A stretch of DNA of 64,000 bases from NCBI GenBank assembly GCA_000611775.1, contig KK106981.1, positions 7,802,023-7,866,022 on the forward strand, read 5' to 3'. Below, piece by piece: positions 1 through 11,300 of the stretch. Position 1 is the first letter of the stretch. Each line of letters begins with the position of its first letter. This DNA comes from Umbilicaria muhlenbergii (taxonomy: Eukaryota; Ascomycota; Lecanoromycetes; Umbilicariales; Umbilicariaceae). Below the pieces are notes generated by a model. It was not told the DNA's origin and did no database searches. It was given only the letters and a program-made list of their open reading frames with translations. Both the position numbers and the translations under genes were made by a program.

Positions 1-1493
1 GGGTAGAGAGGATCGTCGGGCGTGACTAGCCAGCGTTCAGGTAGGAAAGAGGCCGGGTGAGGCCAGTAGCTCGGGTCGCGATGGGTCGTTTCATGATTGG
101 ACCAGACCAGAAAGCCATCTGTAGGGTACTTGCGACCATCACCGTCTGTAATGGAAAATCCAGGTTCCCCAGCGCGGGTAGTCGACGAAGGCGGGAAAAG
201 ACGAAGTGTTTCTTTGATAATGGCAACAGTGAGAGGGAGCCGATTTAGTAGCTGAGGATTCTCTGTAATGGTAGAGGTTGTTTGGCTGGTATCAGAGCCG
301 AATACATCGTCATGCTCGGTGCAAACGCGATCAAGGACAGAAGGATTGCAGGAAAGAAGGTGGAACATATAACAAATAGTCGAACTAGTTGTATCGTGAC
401 CAGCGAAGATAAACAACTTGATTTGCGACACTAAGAAGGATTTAAACGTAGCATCTATCCCTTTACTAGTGTCTTTTGAATTCGTCTCCGCTAGAAATGT
501 TTTCAACGCGAGATCGATGATCGATCTGCTAGGTCCCAGCTCATCGGGCGTCCGCATATTTTTTGGATCGATGAAACGATCTTCGAGCTCTCGAGATATA
601 TAGCTGTTCATCTGGCGGGTGTTGTACCACTGAACGAGTGGGCGTAGCGGATTATATCGATCGAAAGGATTGAATTCAACGCCGAACGACAACCATGGTA
701 TCTGTCTGCGAAGGGCAGAGACCATTACATTGTTTGACCGCTGCGAATTCAATCGAGTATCCCTATGTTTCCGTCAGGATTTTCTTATATATTGACATCA
801 TGCAACGTGATACCCACAGAACAACTCTGCCGATAACATCCATCGTTAGGTTATCTGTTAATTTCTTCAAAGGGGTTATGTCCTTTTTTCCCTCGTGCTC
901 TCGCAGGATTTCGCAGAAGGTCGTAGTCTCTTCCAATATAGCCGATACGAAGCTCATGAGATGGTTTGGACTGAAGCCAGGGTTGAAGATGCTCCTCCAC
1001 TTCTTCCACATATCGCCTTCCATTGTAACGAGATCATATTCGCCAGTCATAGGACGCAAGAACTTCCGCATTGCGTGAAATTTAGGAAGTGAGTGTTCCT
1101 GAGTCATTTGAAATAAGCCGTTGGGAGAGGTCACGACAAGCATTTGAGGTCCAAACGGCCAAAGGTCAAGGTAGAAGATCGGGCCAAGGCTAGGCGTCGC
1201 AGCTTTGACTTGACGTGGAATATAGTTGCCACGTGCATCCGGAGGGAGTTTGGACATGGCGGCCTTGACCGTTAGTAAATGACCGAAAAAGGTATTGTAC
1301 GGCGGCATAGCCTGGTGTTGATTAGCAATGGAAATTTTGGGATGAGCTTAGTGGAGGAAGATACCAGGCCTTGCTTCTGCAACTCGATCATTCTACATCG
1401 CGCCTTGTAGAGCTTGGTGAGAAATGTTACAACGAGCCCCGACGCAAGCACGGCAAACGTGCCAAGTATTGGGTGAAAGCTCAGAGACGACAT
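1..1493 (-). CDS. Cytochrome P450 monooxygenase, 3' end cut by window edge
   Basis: Heme-thiolate monooxygenase anchored in the ER membrane. The start at 1493 gives MSSLSFHPILGTFAVLASGL, a hydrophobic N-terminal anchor. Exons read 1365-1493, 814-1311 and 740 to beyond position 1, with 53- and 73-nt introns. The second exon carries the P450 C-helix motif WKKWRSIFNPGF. The third holds the I-helix oxygen-activating motif FAGHDTTSS and the ExxR motif KETLR, followed by the PERW motif near position 30. The heme-binding Cys loop lies outside the window. The overall pattern resembles CYP59/AflN-like enzymes of fungal secondary metabolism (inference by eye). No biosynthetic backbone gene is visible to the right, so a role in a cluster could only be supported by sequence further left. 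Substrate unknown. Confidence 0.92.
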
Positions 1494-2216
1494 TGTCGAA
1501 ATAAAGGTCAACGGCACTTGTAGACCTCCTGCAAACAGTAGGAATGGTTTTGCACGAAAGTTGGTTGAGCCAACGGAATATATTTTGGGGGCCAAGCCAA
1601 CTTGATAGAGGCGTTAGGAGTAGAGGACAGCCTGAGATGCGGCACTTTGGCACAAGGAGACTGCTAATAGCCTAATGATAAGCATGCACACTTGATTGAG
1701 TATGCGAGTGTGCGGCATGCCTGGAGGGTGCCTAGAGTGTGCAGTGTTTGTATAACATTCCAGCAATTGCGGTCGGATGTATGCAGCAGCATCGTATGAT
1801 CAACACAGCTGTAGAATTTGTATGTCACCAGTATAAAATCCTTCGGACCCCAATGAATGCGGAGCTTGCGTCAAGGCCCCTGTGCATGAAAGCCATAGGC
1901 TTGCATAAATGCCTCACTACATACTCTATCCAATCAGTATTCACCAAGCTCGCGGTCACTGAACGCTTTGCCGTCACTACTCCGTAAACACTCTGCTGTC
2001 GCTCTGCTTGCCCCCTTTCGTCTGTCGTGCAATCTGCGATCTCTGGGCTCAGTACGCTAGTGAAGTTGGCAGAGGTCCTGTCCGGCGATGATGCCCAGAA
2101 TGGTGATCAGGTCCTGCGTGGTGATGGCAAAGTGTTGTGCATTGATGAAACTGGCAATCTGCATCCGGGCCGGGAATTCCCCCGGGACAATCACGTAGGA
2201 GTATAAAATTCTCAGG
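1494..2216. other. Intergenic stretch, no gene recognised
   Basis: About 720 bp upstream of the P450 start with only short overlapping frames and no family resemblance. It must contain the P450 promoter. A minus-strand frame at about 2057-2200 reads smoothly for some 45 residues and may be a coding relic, but I cannot name it. Confidence 0.5.
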
Positions 2217-2484
2217 TACGGAGCCGTACACCATAAGTGATGACTCGCGCCTCGGTAAGGTGCTGCATGTGTGACTGCATGCATGTGCCACACGCATGAA
2301 CCCGCCACCTTACCTTAGGGCAGCTGCCTCGCTGTCGCCGCCGTCCCCGCCTCACTGCCGGAAAATTCACGCCTCTGCTCTCCCTTATCTCTGCCCTACT
2401 TCCTGCAAGCCCCCTGTAGCCTACCTGTTTGTGGCGCCTGTAGTATCAAGGCGCGAGTCATCACTTATGATGTACGGCTCCGTA
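2217..2484. repeat. Short inverted-repeat (MITE-like) element, 268 bp
   Basis: The 35-bp segments at 2217-2251 and 2450-2484 are reverse complements with two mismatches (ends TACGGAGCCGTA and GGCTCCGTA). They enclose about 200 bp with no conserved open frame. Both outer ends finish in TA, the target duplicated by Tc1/mariner-type transposons, so a non-autonomous mariner-like element is plausible. The repeat is seen directly; the family assignment is inference, because only one copy is present in the window. Confidence 0.6.
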
Positions 2485-3029
2485 AGCCTTGCGCTGTTTG
2501 CTCACAAGTGAACGAATCTTGCCTCTTGTGCCTCATCAGATCCCAGTACTACTTTTCACTATAGCAGGGATTTACTCCGTTGGAGAAGCTTCTACTCTCT
2601 GTATGCTCAGCTCGTATGTTCCGCCTCGGCATTGCAGAAAGTCGTTGCTTGGACATTGACTCACAATCAACTTGTGCCTATATCATCTAGATCGACTATG
2701 AAGGATCTACCGCATCACTCACGCTCGCGCGACGGTCACCCGCGTCGCGCGACGATAGAGCGGCGCTCACCCGATTCCCAATGAGGGGAATGAGGGGTGA
2801 CGGGAGGCGGATTTCGGGTCTTCTTGGCAAGCGGCGGAAGTTTGGCGATTGGACAAGCCGGTACATGGCCGATTTCAAAGCTTCCGCAAACCTACAACAT
2901 GGACCCCCTACCTATCTCTACTCAGCACCACCGCTCTCGCCCATCCCCAAACAGGCCTCAAGCGTCAGGACACGTGTTGCAAGTAACCCTCAAACGCACC
3001 ATCCGCGCCGCACCCCCGTCCCCGCCACC
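2485..3029. other. Intergenic stretch, no gene recognised
   Basis: No supported gene. The last 100 bp are C-rich and presumably include the CCS1 promoter and 5' leader, ending in a good start context (GCCACCATG) at 3030. Confidence 0.5.
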
Positions 3030-3914
3030 ATGACNNNNNNNNNNNNNNNNNNNNNNNNNNNNNNNNNNNNNNNNNNNNNNNNNNNNNNNNNNNNNNNNNN
3101 NNNNNNNNNNNNNNNNNNNNNNNNNNNNNNNNNNNNNNNNNNNNNNNNNNNNNNNNNNNNNNNNNNNNNNNNNNNNNNNCACTAACCCCCTCCAGGAATC
3201 CACCACCTCTCCTTCTCCCTCCCCCTCCAAACCCTAACAATCCACGGCACAACTCCCCCCTCCCTCATCGTCCGCGCCATCCAGGCTACCAACCGCGACG
3301 CCATCCTCCGCGGCACCGGCGCCCCGCACACCGCCGCCGTCTGCATCCTAGAAACGCATTCGCCCACCGTTGGCCCGGCGGCCAGAGTGCGCGGCCTAGT
3401 GCGCATGGTGCAAGTAGCCCCTCGCATGACGATTTTCGACATCACGGTCAAGGGGTTGCGGGAGGGGACGTACTGGGCCAGTGTGAGGGAGACGGGGGAT
3501 GTGTCTCGGGGGGCGGCGTCGGTGGGGAGGGTGTGGGGGGGCCGGGTTGGTTCTGAAGCGCCTGGTGAGAGTGATGCGGAGGAGGGGACGCAAAGCCCGG
3601 AGATGGAGGGGATGATGAAGAAGGGGATACTGGGGACGCTCGAAGTCGGCAAGTCCGGGGTCGGGAGTGTTTTCTTGGATCGGCCGGTGCAGATCTGGGA
3701 GATGATCGGAAGGAGTATGGTTGTTTCGAGAGTAGCACCGGAAAGGGAGGGAGAGGGGGGGAAAGAGGTGTTTGAGAAGGAGGATGGGGATACGGTGGTG
3801 GGGGTGATTGCGAGGAGTGCGGGGGCCTGGGAGAATGACAAGACGGTTTGTTCGTGTTCGGGGAAGACGGTGTGGGAGGAGAGGGAGGAGCAGAGGGGAA
3901 AGGGCATGTTGTGA
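3030..3914 (+). CDS. CCS1: Superoxide dismutase copper chaperone (sequence gap in N-terminus)
   Basis: Delivers copper to Cu/Zn superoxide dismutase in the cytosol and the mitochondrial intermembrane space. The start codon at 3030 is followed almost at once by the 145-N gap, so the MxCxxC copper-binding domain cannot be seen. After the gap, CTAAC...CAG at about 3182-3195 looks like an intron end. The frame then reads IVRAIQATNRDAILRGTG and AAVCILETH, the hallmark junction of CCS proteins. A SOD-like domain follows (RGLVRMVQV, VFLDRPVQIWEMIGRS, VVGVIARSAG). The C-terminal CSCSGKTVWEER carries the CxC copper-transfer motif of domain III. The stop at 3912-3914 fits the usual fungal end (GML). 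Family assignment is firm; the gene model through the gap is not. Confidence 0.9.
3035..3179. other. Assembly gap (145 N)
   Basis: A run of N replaces the first part of CCS1, including its metal-binding domain and probably an intron. Frame readings across it are not meaningful. Confidence 0.99.
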
Positions 3915-4158
3915 GGAGTGGAGGAGGGGGGTTGGTGGTGTATATAGCTTGGGATTATGGATGAAATATAATGTTTGAAGCACATTTCGGCTACTTTGGA
4001 CTTTGACAGGTTATGGTTATGTGGATCTTTTATCATAGGCTATGAGGGACGACCACTGTCATCGACGCCTTTCTGTCCACATCGATGACTTCGAAGCACT
4101 CAACGGAAGAGAGGAAGCGCTGATCACGAATGGCCGCTCTAAGCGGGTGTATTGCGCT

Positions 4159-5491
4159 CTAGATCTTGCCCTTCGGGATGCCAGCAGCTCGCTTGGTCAT
4201 TTCCCTTTCGAACGCATGTACCAAATCCAAGGTCTTCGTATCTCCTGGCGGAATCACTTGACTCGCGTACAGCGCGCAGAGGTCGGTCTCGGGATCAATC
4301 CACTACCCATACCATTAGCCCAACCATTCAGCTCTTCGGTGTGAGACTTGGGGACAACCAACCCAATATAGATTAGGCATACCACCCCATGCCAACGAGC
4401 CCTTCCTCCTGCCCTCCTCCGTATCCTCTTCCACCAAAAATCCACCCAACCCCCAATTGACGCTCGTACCTATTTTCAATCCTCCGGTCAATACGTCGTT
4501 CAGCTCTGGTGCCGTCAGAACTTTCTGAAACGTTTCTTTCGCCTGCGGTGATAATTGTGGCTTGAACATCTCCTCCACAGTCTGCTTCTGCAACAATTTC
4601 CCGTCATTCCGCAAAATCGAAGCTAGCACTTGGATGTAGTCTGGAGCGCTCGACCACGAGCCCGCACCACCCAGATCGTCCGGCACTGGGTGCGGCATCA
4701 CGTGCCCAGGAATATATGTCAGCTCACCCGTCGGCGTTCTCGCGGACATATCTGACAATCTTGCTTCGACGTCCGCCTTATCTTCCAGATGAAAAGTGGT
4801 GGAATTCATACCGAGGGGATCCCAGATATGCTTGCGCATGTACTCGCCGAGCTTGATGCCGTCGTTTGCACGCTCGACCATCATGCCGGTCCAATCGATT
4901 CCGACGGAGTACTCCCAGCCCTCGCCTGGTTCGTAAAGTAGTGGTACTTGACACCCTTTGATCAGGTCTCCGCATAGGCTCATCGGAACTTCGCCGCGTG
5001 TTTTGCGCCATTGAATCAGTGCGGGATTGAATACATCGTAGCCAATCCCGCTCGAGTGCGTCAGCATTTGACGCAGGGTGAATTTCTTGCCAGCTTTCTT
5101 GGTGATGGGAGCGCCCTCGGATGCTGCATCGAAGCCGGTAAGAATCTCTGCATCGGCCATCTCCGGGATCAGACGCTTTACATCTTCGGAAGAGTCGAGA
5201 GAGAAGAGACCCTTTTCAACGCATTGCAAGGCGCAGATCGTGGTCATCAGCTTGGTACACGAGGCGACCCAGTAGGTGCTGTCCAGTTGTAGAGGTTTGG
5301 AGTCTGGTTTCAGACCGCCCATACCAAAGACTTCGGCATAGTTGAAAGTCCCTAAAGGTTGGTTAGAGGCAGATTCGCGCAGCGCCTGTACGAGGGCTTG
5401 ACAAGCCTGCTTTGTTGGTTGCGACCAGCACTGCTCCCGGAACGACCTTGTTAGCAACGGCATCTCGCATCAACTCTTCGAAGTTGGCCAT
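4159..5491 (-). CDS. Class-C beta-lactamase-like serine hydrolase / transesterase
   Basis: Member of the serine beta-lactamase-fold family that in fungi includes LovD-type acyltransferases and EstB-type esterases. Exons 5407-5491, 4363-5351 and 4159-4302 give about 405 residues. The nucleophile motif SxxK is SCTK (Ser about 59, Lys about 62). The second catalytic motif is the YSxG type (YSVG), and the C-terminus ends with MPNLYWWID, as in the fungal family. No signal peptide, so probably cytosolic. The first intron (5352-5406) gives a seamless protein (NKAGTFNYAEVFG) only with a GC donor. A GT donor nearby would leave just 40 nt. The second intron is 60 nt. Substrate cannot be inferred; no polyketide or peptide synthase is nearby. 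The gene is divergent from ISA2. Confidence 0.88.
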
Positions 5492-5883
5492 GGCGGTTCC
5501 TTCAAGACTGTACGGTGTAGAGACAACGGGTCCGATGGAGTGGCAGCCCCTGGCGGACATAGAGCAGAAGGACCTCCATTATTTATGTTAACGCAGGCTT
5601 GGAAATCCAATTTCTTTCTCCACCACTGAGGCGCCGAGGGTGCGTGCCAGGTATGGCGCCAGTGCGCACGAGCAAGTCAATCATCTCCAGCTTCTACTGC
5701 TACGCCGGCAGGTCCCAGTGGTTCCCCACTACCCCCCTCCGCCGCTGCAGCCGAGGCCTTGGCACGGAATGTACCCGCGTGCCGCCGTCGAGAACTGATT
5801 GCCAAGCCCCATCCACATTGCCACATCCAGGCGGAAGGTCAACTGCCATCAACGCAGGCGACTCGAACCGCTCACATATCAAC
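5492..5883. promoter_or_regulatory. Divergent intergenic region between lactamase-like gene and ISA2
   Basis: 392 bp between two start codons facing away from each other, so both promoters must lie here. An open plus-strand frame runs through 5599-5883 into ISA2, but its composition is that of an untranslated leader. No specific operator recognised. Confidence 0.45.
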
Positions 5884-6561
5884 ATGCCAGCTCAAAGGTG
5901 CCTCCGTTCCGCTCCTCGCGCGATCAAACATGCCGCGACCTGCACTCCACCAAAACCACCATTCCCAACCCCGAGCCGAAATCTCACCACCCTCCGCCAC
6001 GACAGACACCACCGCACGGCCCATCATCCGCCTCTTTTCGACTTCCTCCTCCCAGCGTTCACCTCGTCCACTCGCTTCCCATCTCGTCGACCTTCTCCAT
6101 CCTCACCATCCATCGCACCCGGCAATCCACCTCCCCGCCAACCCTTCTCCACCACCCCCCGCCCCCCCGCCACAGTCGTGACCGCCAACCCGCGCAAAGA
6201 CCCCGACGGCAACCCCATGACCATCACCATAACCCCCCGCGCCACCCGGCGCCTCCTCGAAATCATGGCCAAAGACGCCAACCCCTCCCTCTGCCTGCGA
6301 ATCACCGTCGAAGCCGGCGGCTGCCACGGTTTCCAATACCTAATGTCTTTAACCACCACGTCCGCCATCTCCCCCGACGAGGACACGGTGTTCGAAGCGG
6401 GCGGGGCAAGGGTGGTGATGGACGAGCCGAGCTTGGAGCTGTTGAAGGGGAGCAGTGTGGATTATTCGATGGAGTTGATTGGGAGCCAGTTTAAGGTCGT
6501 GGGGAACCCGGCGGCCACGAGTAGTTGTGGGTGTGGGACCAGTTTTGATGTTAAAGTGTGA
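5884..6561 (+). CDS. ISA2: Mitochondrial iron-sulfur assembly factor, ISA2/HesB-like
   Basis: A-type Fe-S protein that acts late in mitochondrial 4Fe-4S cluster assembly. The start at 5884 gives MPAQRCLRSAPRAIKHAA, an Arg-rich presequence typical of matrix import, followed by a long Pro/Ser/Arg-rich linker. The HesB fold begins near MTITITPRATRRLLEIMAK. The three cluster-binding cysteines are seen as GGCHGF and SCGCG near the C-terminus. About 225 residues, uninterrupted. ISA2 rather than ISA1 is chosen from the DEDTVFEAGGARVVMDE and VDYSMELIGSQFKVVGNP stretches; this is by eye. Distance to CCS1 is a coincidence as far as the sequence shows. Confidence 0.9.
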   Translation: MPAQRCLRSAPRAIKHAATCTPPKPPFPTPSRNLTTLRHDRHHRTAHHPPLFDFLLPAFTSSTRFPSRRPSPSSPSIAPGNPPPRQPFSTTPRPPATVVTANPRKDPDGNPMTITITPRATRRLLEIMAKDANPSLCLRITVEAGGCHGFQYLMSLTTTSAISPDEDTVFEAGGARVVMDEPSLELLKGSSVDYSMELIGSQFKVVGNPAATSSCGCGTSFDVKV

Positions 6562-7061
6562 AAGGGGCTGGGCTGGGTTGGAGGGACCGGGGTTTTGGGG
6601 GCCCGGGAAGGGCTGGCTTGGAGAGTGAAAGTGGGGAGGGGCGTGGGTCCTTTGCGGGTATTGGGGCAGAGATGGCTTCTGAGGGAGAACGAATCTCGAG
6701 GAGGCCTTCTGAGCGGTGGCTAAGCTACGCTAAATGCCATTCTGCAGCCTCCGGAATTGTACCTCTCCTCTTCCGTTCCTGTTTTTCATCAATCAATACG
6801 GCCTGAAGGGCTCCGTCAATGCGGACGAGGTGAAGAGGGAGGTTTGTCTATGGTGGCTGGAGGTGGAAGGTGAACGTGTGGCGATATTGATGGTCATCGG
6901 AAAGAGTTGGACATGGTGGAAGATGGATGAAGTTGGCCAAAGAAGTGGGTTCTGGCTGATGGCTGGGCAATCGTTTGGGATGCACACTTCTCACATTCTG
7001 AGGTAGTCAGCGCCTAACAGATCGGTCTCTCCGTGGTCTGAAGATATTTCAATACATCATT
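6562..7061. other. Convergent 3' intergenic region
   Basis: 500 bp between the stop codons of ISA2 and kynureninase. Only short frames; nothing recognised apart from the expected 3' untranslated ends. Confidence 0.5.
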
Positions 7062-8744
7062 TTACTTGATTTCACTCCAACCACCTTTCTCATCCTTTCC
7101 ACCCTCAATCATCACACTGCCCCCACCTGCCCCTTTACCCCCTTTGACCCGTTCACAAGCCTCTCTGAATATCTTGACGAACTCCCACACCTCCCCATGT
7201 GTGTTATACAACGGTGCCGGTGCCACTCTGACCACATCCGGTTTGCGCTCATCTACCACGACACCTTGAATTTCGAGCTCTGCCATTAGTCCTTCTAGCA
7301 GTCCGGGCAAAAGTTTGATACTGAGTTGCGCTCCACGCTCTCCTGGCGAAGAGGGAGTGATGATAGAATATGACAGTTCATTCGGATGGGCTTTAGAGAG
7401 GGAAGAATGAGAAGAGGAGGAAGAAATTGGGAAGGTCTCTAGAAGGAGTAGATGCTCGAGATAGGACGTCAGAGAAAGCGACTTCGTCCGAATGGCGGAC
7501 ATAGATGTCATTGCAAAAATCTCAAGCGATGCGGCCAGAGCAGTCAGGGCTAATGCAGAGGGATTGCCGACTTGAAAGCCAGCCGCACCGGGAATGGGTA
7601 CAAAGTCTGTAACGGTCAGAACTCGGCAACGGCTGGTACCTAGAAGGCAGCTTACGGTTATCCATCTTGAAGCGTGTAGCTTTATCGCCGCCCCACCAGC
7701 CGCTCAGACGCGGCTGGAATCCCCTTTCACCCCGAGATTCAGCGCCCATGTCCACCTGACCGTGCATAGAATGCACGAAGAGACCAGCGATGGCACCCGG
7801 TCCTGCATTCAGGTACTTGTAGTTGCACCAAGCAGCGAAATCAACGTTCCAGTCGTGAAGTTGTACGTCAATGTTGCCAACTGTGTGGGCAAGATCCCAG
7901 CCGATCAATATGCCTTTAGAGTGTGCGTAGGCCGTGATGGTTTTGATGTCAAAGTATTGACCAGTGTAATATTGGATGCCGGGAAGCATGATCAGAGCGG
8001 TAGTGGCGGCATGAGTCTCGATCGTGTTAAGTACTTCAGAGGTTGTGAGAGTGGAACTGCCAGGGGAGGGTGATATAAGAATCATAGCGGAAGCGGGATC
8101 GAGGCTGTGATGACGGATTTGGGATTCCACTGCGTACTAAGCCGGCACATGTTAGATCTCGTTGGCGAGGGGCATCAGCTGAGCAGGCCTACATGATCAC
8201 TCGGAAACGCCTTCCCCTCAATTATGATCTTATACTTTTCCTTAGTTGGTCGATAGAAGCTTGCCATCAGGAAGTGTAGGTTCGCCGTCAAGGTCTCCAT
8301 AACGGCGACTTCACTCCTCGAGGCCCCAACAATGGGAGCCATTTGCTCGGCCGCAACATCGTCAACGTGTAGGAAAGCAGGGAGAGAAGAATCTTCATGC
8401 ACGGCGAAGTGGCCAAGGACACCTTTGGTTGCCCATGCCGAGAGGTGTGAGTTAACGCGGTCGGGAGTGCGCCGGGGTTGCAGACCTAGGGAGTTGCCGC
8501 AGAGGTAGATGCATGGCTCTTCGGGGAGTTCGTCATTCTGTACATGTAGTCAGCAAACGTTGTCAGTTGAATGGTAGTGCCCGTGGAAATCAAGACACAC
8601 ACTTGTTTTGGTCAACGTCTTGCGCTTGAGATCAGCTTTGGTAGGTATGATGAATTCATTGCGGAACTCTCTCAGCGGATCTTGCGCATCGAGATGATCA
8701 GCGTATTGCTTGGTGTGAGCATCTTTCCTGTCTTGGTGCTGCAT
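7062..8744 (-). CDS. BNA5: Kynureninase
   Basis: PLP enzyme of tryptophan breakdown and de novo NAD synthesis; cleaves kynurenine or 3-hydroxykynurenine to anthranilate or 3-hydroxyanthranilate plus alanine. Exons 8601-8744, 8193-8537, 7656-8136 and 7062-7606 (introns 63, 56 and 49 nt) give about 504 residues. Family motifs: [11 protein letters not shown] near the N-terminus, [19 protein letters not shown] across an exon junction, [10 protein letters not shown], and the PLP-lysine region [12 protein letters not shown]. These are followed by GWWGGD and [21 protein letters not shown]. The last about 100 residues are Ser/Gly-rich and less conserved. Fungal genomes often carry two paralogues; which one this is cannot be told here. 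Confidence 0.95.
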
Positions 8745-9488
8745 TTGAAGGAATGCGGCGAAGGCAGTTCGAACAGGTCGATAACCTCATCGGAAGACTC
8801 CACTGAGCTCTGCTTCCCCACACTATTCTTGAAACGACCTAGCGCTGCTGAAGCCCTACCTCGGTACTTGCGAATTTGTCCGGAGATAAGGTAGGAGATA
8901 GGTCTTTAGCAGGATATTTAGCGCAGAAAACGCTGGCGGGTGCTTGTACTCTAGCAGTGTCTGAGTATCTTTATGTGACTCCCGGCTTCCTAGGTGTGCC
9001 AGGTGTTCTATAGTGTTTTAGGAGTGACCCTCGCACTGGCCGCGATAGCCGTTTGCCTGGCTTAGTTAGCTCATGTGTTGTGCCATTATCCAGTTTCTCC
9101 AGGCACACCAGGACACATTATTAAGGTAGCCAATTGACCGTGCATTGTTCAAAGCTGCGGTATGTCCCGCATAAGATAGCTCAACCCCGCGCTCACCTCG
9201 CTTCGCTTGACTCGCAGCAGGGTCCTGCAGTACTGAAGCTGTGTGCAGGACAACTGCGGGTGCATGCTTGAAAATGCTTCAACAGTATTCAATCACACAG
9301 CCCTGCTTCTTCACGATTTGACCCTGTGAGAGTTTACACGGTGTATCTAACAGTATTATAGCTGGTGAGCAGCAGTGAAATTCGAGTGCACAGGTTCAAT
9401 GAGCGAGGATATGAGGGTTGTCAATCGAAGAGGCTGATTCAAGCGCCTGTGAATTCTTCTTCGATTCTCCTCCAGCCTGCACCCATGT
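8745..9488. other. Intergenic stretch, no gene recognised
   Basis: 744 bp between the kynureninase start and the stop of the NmrA-like gene. Short frames only; presumed kynureninase promoter on the left and 3' untranslated region of the NmrA-like gene on the right. Confidence 0.5.
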
Positions 9489-10525
9489 TCAACCCCAGCT
9501 CACCTCCTTCGATCTTTGGATCGCAGCCTTTGTAGCCTCATCGATATCCTCCTTGGGCAGACCCAGCAGGTCGTTGATGGTTCCTTTGGTCTTCTCGTAG
9601 TTGCCACAGTCGTCAGGGTAGAAGACCCTCGAATACATCATCTTTACAAAGCCCACCCGATCTCCCTTCTGCATCGCCTCTATTCCTTCAGTATAACGCT
9701 CCTTGCTTGGTTCCTTGGTCACCTTCCAGTCCTCGAGGCCAGTCTGGGTCACACGCAGGACGGAGTCTAGTATGTCTTTCTGACTGACGGTGAAGGACGA
9801 CACGTACACCTGACTGTTCTTGAATCGATCAAGACATCGATCTTTGTCCTGTCCCTCCGGGTGAATTGGGAGGCTCAGCAGACTGGCGACAGCGCGGCCG
9901 ACTTGCGGCCAGGTGGACATGCTGGTCTTGGTCTCGCCATCGTCAAACAGGGTGACGGCTCGATTGGTAAAGTCAAAGCCGTATGCAGCGCTGATCGCAA
10001 GGCTCCATTCGTACCAGAAGCCAGTTGTGACGGCGATGAAGGAACTCTTTCCCAGCTTCGCGATGAGCTCGCGGGCCTTTGACTGTGTTTGAAATGCGAA
10101 CACGTCCTTCACCAATGCCTCATTGGTAGAATCAGGAGACCATTCATTCGGGAGGACCCAGGGGACGCCTGCGTCTGCAGCAGCCTGGATGAGCTTTGAC
10201 TGTTGATCTGGAGGCGCCATTACGCCCATGGTAATGACCAGAGCATCTTGGCCTTGAAGAGCCTCCACGAGCGACGACTGGTTGCCGTAGTCGACCTTCT
10301 TCACCTCCACGCCTTCCGGCAGCGGACTGTTGCTATCGATGCGGGTGACGGCTGTGACAGTATGCTTGCCGGTTTTGAGCAAAGCCTCTGTCATATATTT
10401 GCCGCTGTTGCCGCCGGCCTACAACACGCAGGTTAGTATATGACGACAGTGAGAGACAAGCTGAGGAATCCCTGGAAACGAACCCCAACTATGGCGACCT
10501 TCTTGATGTAGTTGGCGCTTGCCAT
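9489..10525 (-). CDS. NmrA-like / isoflavone-reductase-type NAD(P)-binding protein
   Basis: Atypical short-chain dehydrogenase of the NmrA/isoflavone reductase group; such proteins act as reductases or NAD(P)-sensing regulators. Exons 10484-10525 and 9489-10418 (65-nt intron) give about 323 residues. The glycine-rich dinucleotide motif is created exactly at the splice junction: KKVAIVGAGGNSGKYM. Further family signs are VTAVTR after the second strand, the block DALVITMG, and VPWVLPNEWSPD. There is no signal peptide, so the protein is probably cytosolic. Whether it is an enzyme or a sensor cannot be decided from sequence. Confidence 0.9.
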
Positions 10526-10635
10526 TCTGTGAGAAACGGGAAAACTTCGGAAGATGTGCTGTTTGCAGGCGAATGCGACGGGGCGGGCACTTTGTCTGGC
10601 GCAAAGCGAGGAGCGTGGGGAAAGGAAGCCTCACA

Positions 10636-10662
10636 CCCACACACACATATATATATACACTA
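10636..10662. repeat. AC/AT microsatellite
   Basis: Short run of CA repeats passing into TA repeats upstream of the NmrA-like gene. Confidence 0.7.
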
Positions 10663-11129
10663 GGTAGGCAGGTGCGGGTGAACCTTGGCCCGGCGGGACT
10701 GGCCGGCGACAAGCACACGTTGCTGGTCCTGGACCAATGTGGTGCTGATTGCCATTGCGCCAAACGGGCCAGCTATCTCGGCGAAAGTTCATCCTTAGGA
10801 GCATACAGCTGTTCTGCCTACAACGTGAAGGAGCATCTGCCCTCCAGGCAAGAGCAGCCGGGGAGAGCTACAGTCCCGCTTGAAGCATCCACTAACCTCG
10901 CGTCGTATCAAGAACCCGGCCCGGCATCCCGTGATCGCCCCGGACATCTGCATCCAGCAACCACGTCGCTCACCTGTGAAACGCCTTGTGATATCGGCGC
11001 CCGCGCAATCGTGGCTGCATGATTGCATCAATATGTCCAAGGTCGCTTTGCTTCTCGTTTGTGTTCAGCGGCAATCGCCGTGAATTTCCACCAACTCGCC
11101 TTGACCACCGCTGGGTACGCCCTCCAACA

Positions 11130-11300
11130 CATCTGCCATAATTCGTTCACGAAGGACTCGGTGAGCAGCTCACTGGAGCCATCGCGCGAGCTATGAAGCC
11201 TACAAGCAAGAGACTCCTGATCTAGGTGGGCGTCTTGCCATGGACATGACCATGCTGCAGATGCTCAACGCTCAGGAGAAAGGTGCGAAGCATGGCACGA
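11130..11300 (+). pseudogene. Possible O-methyltransferase relic
   Basis: One frame reads GAIARAMKPTSKRLLI and another, directly after it, GGRLAMDMTMLQMLNAQE. Together they recall the AMxPGxSRLLI...LDMTMMxMLNxxER segment of fungal SAM-dependent O-methyltransferases, split over two frames. The surrounding sequence gives no SAM-binding motif. Host-type gene fragment at best; a chance resemblance is possible. Confidence 0.3.

Noticed and set aside
3182-4036. Long minus-strand frame of 284 codons
   Set aside because: Antisense to CCS1; low-complexity Pro/Ser composition caused by GC bias.
10519-11022. Plus-strand 167-codon frame
   Set aside because: Overlaps the first exon and promoter of the NmrA-like gene on the other strand, includes the microsatellite, and shows no domain.
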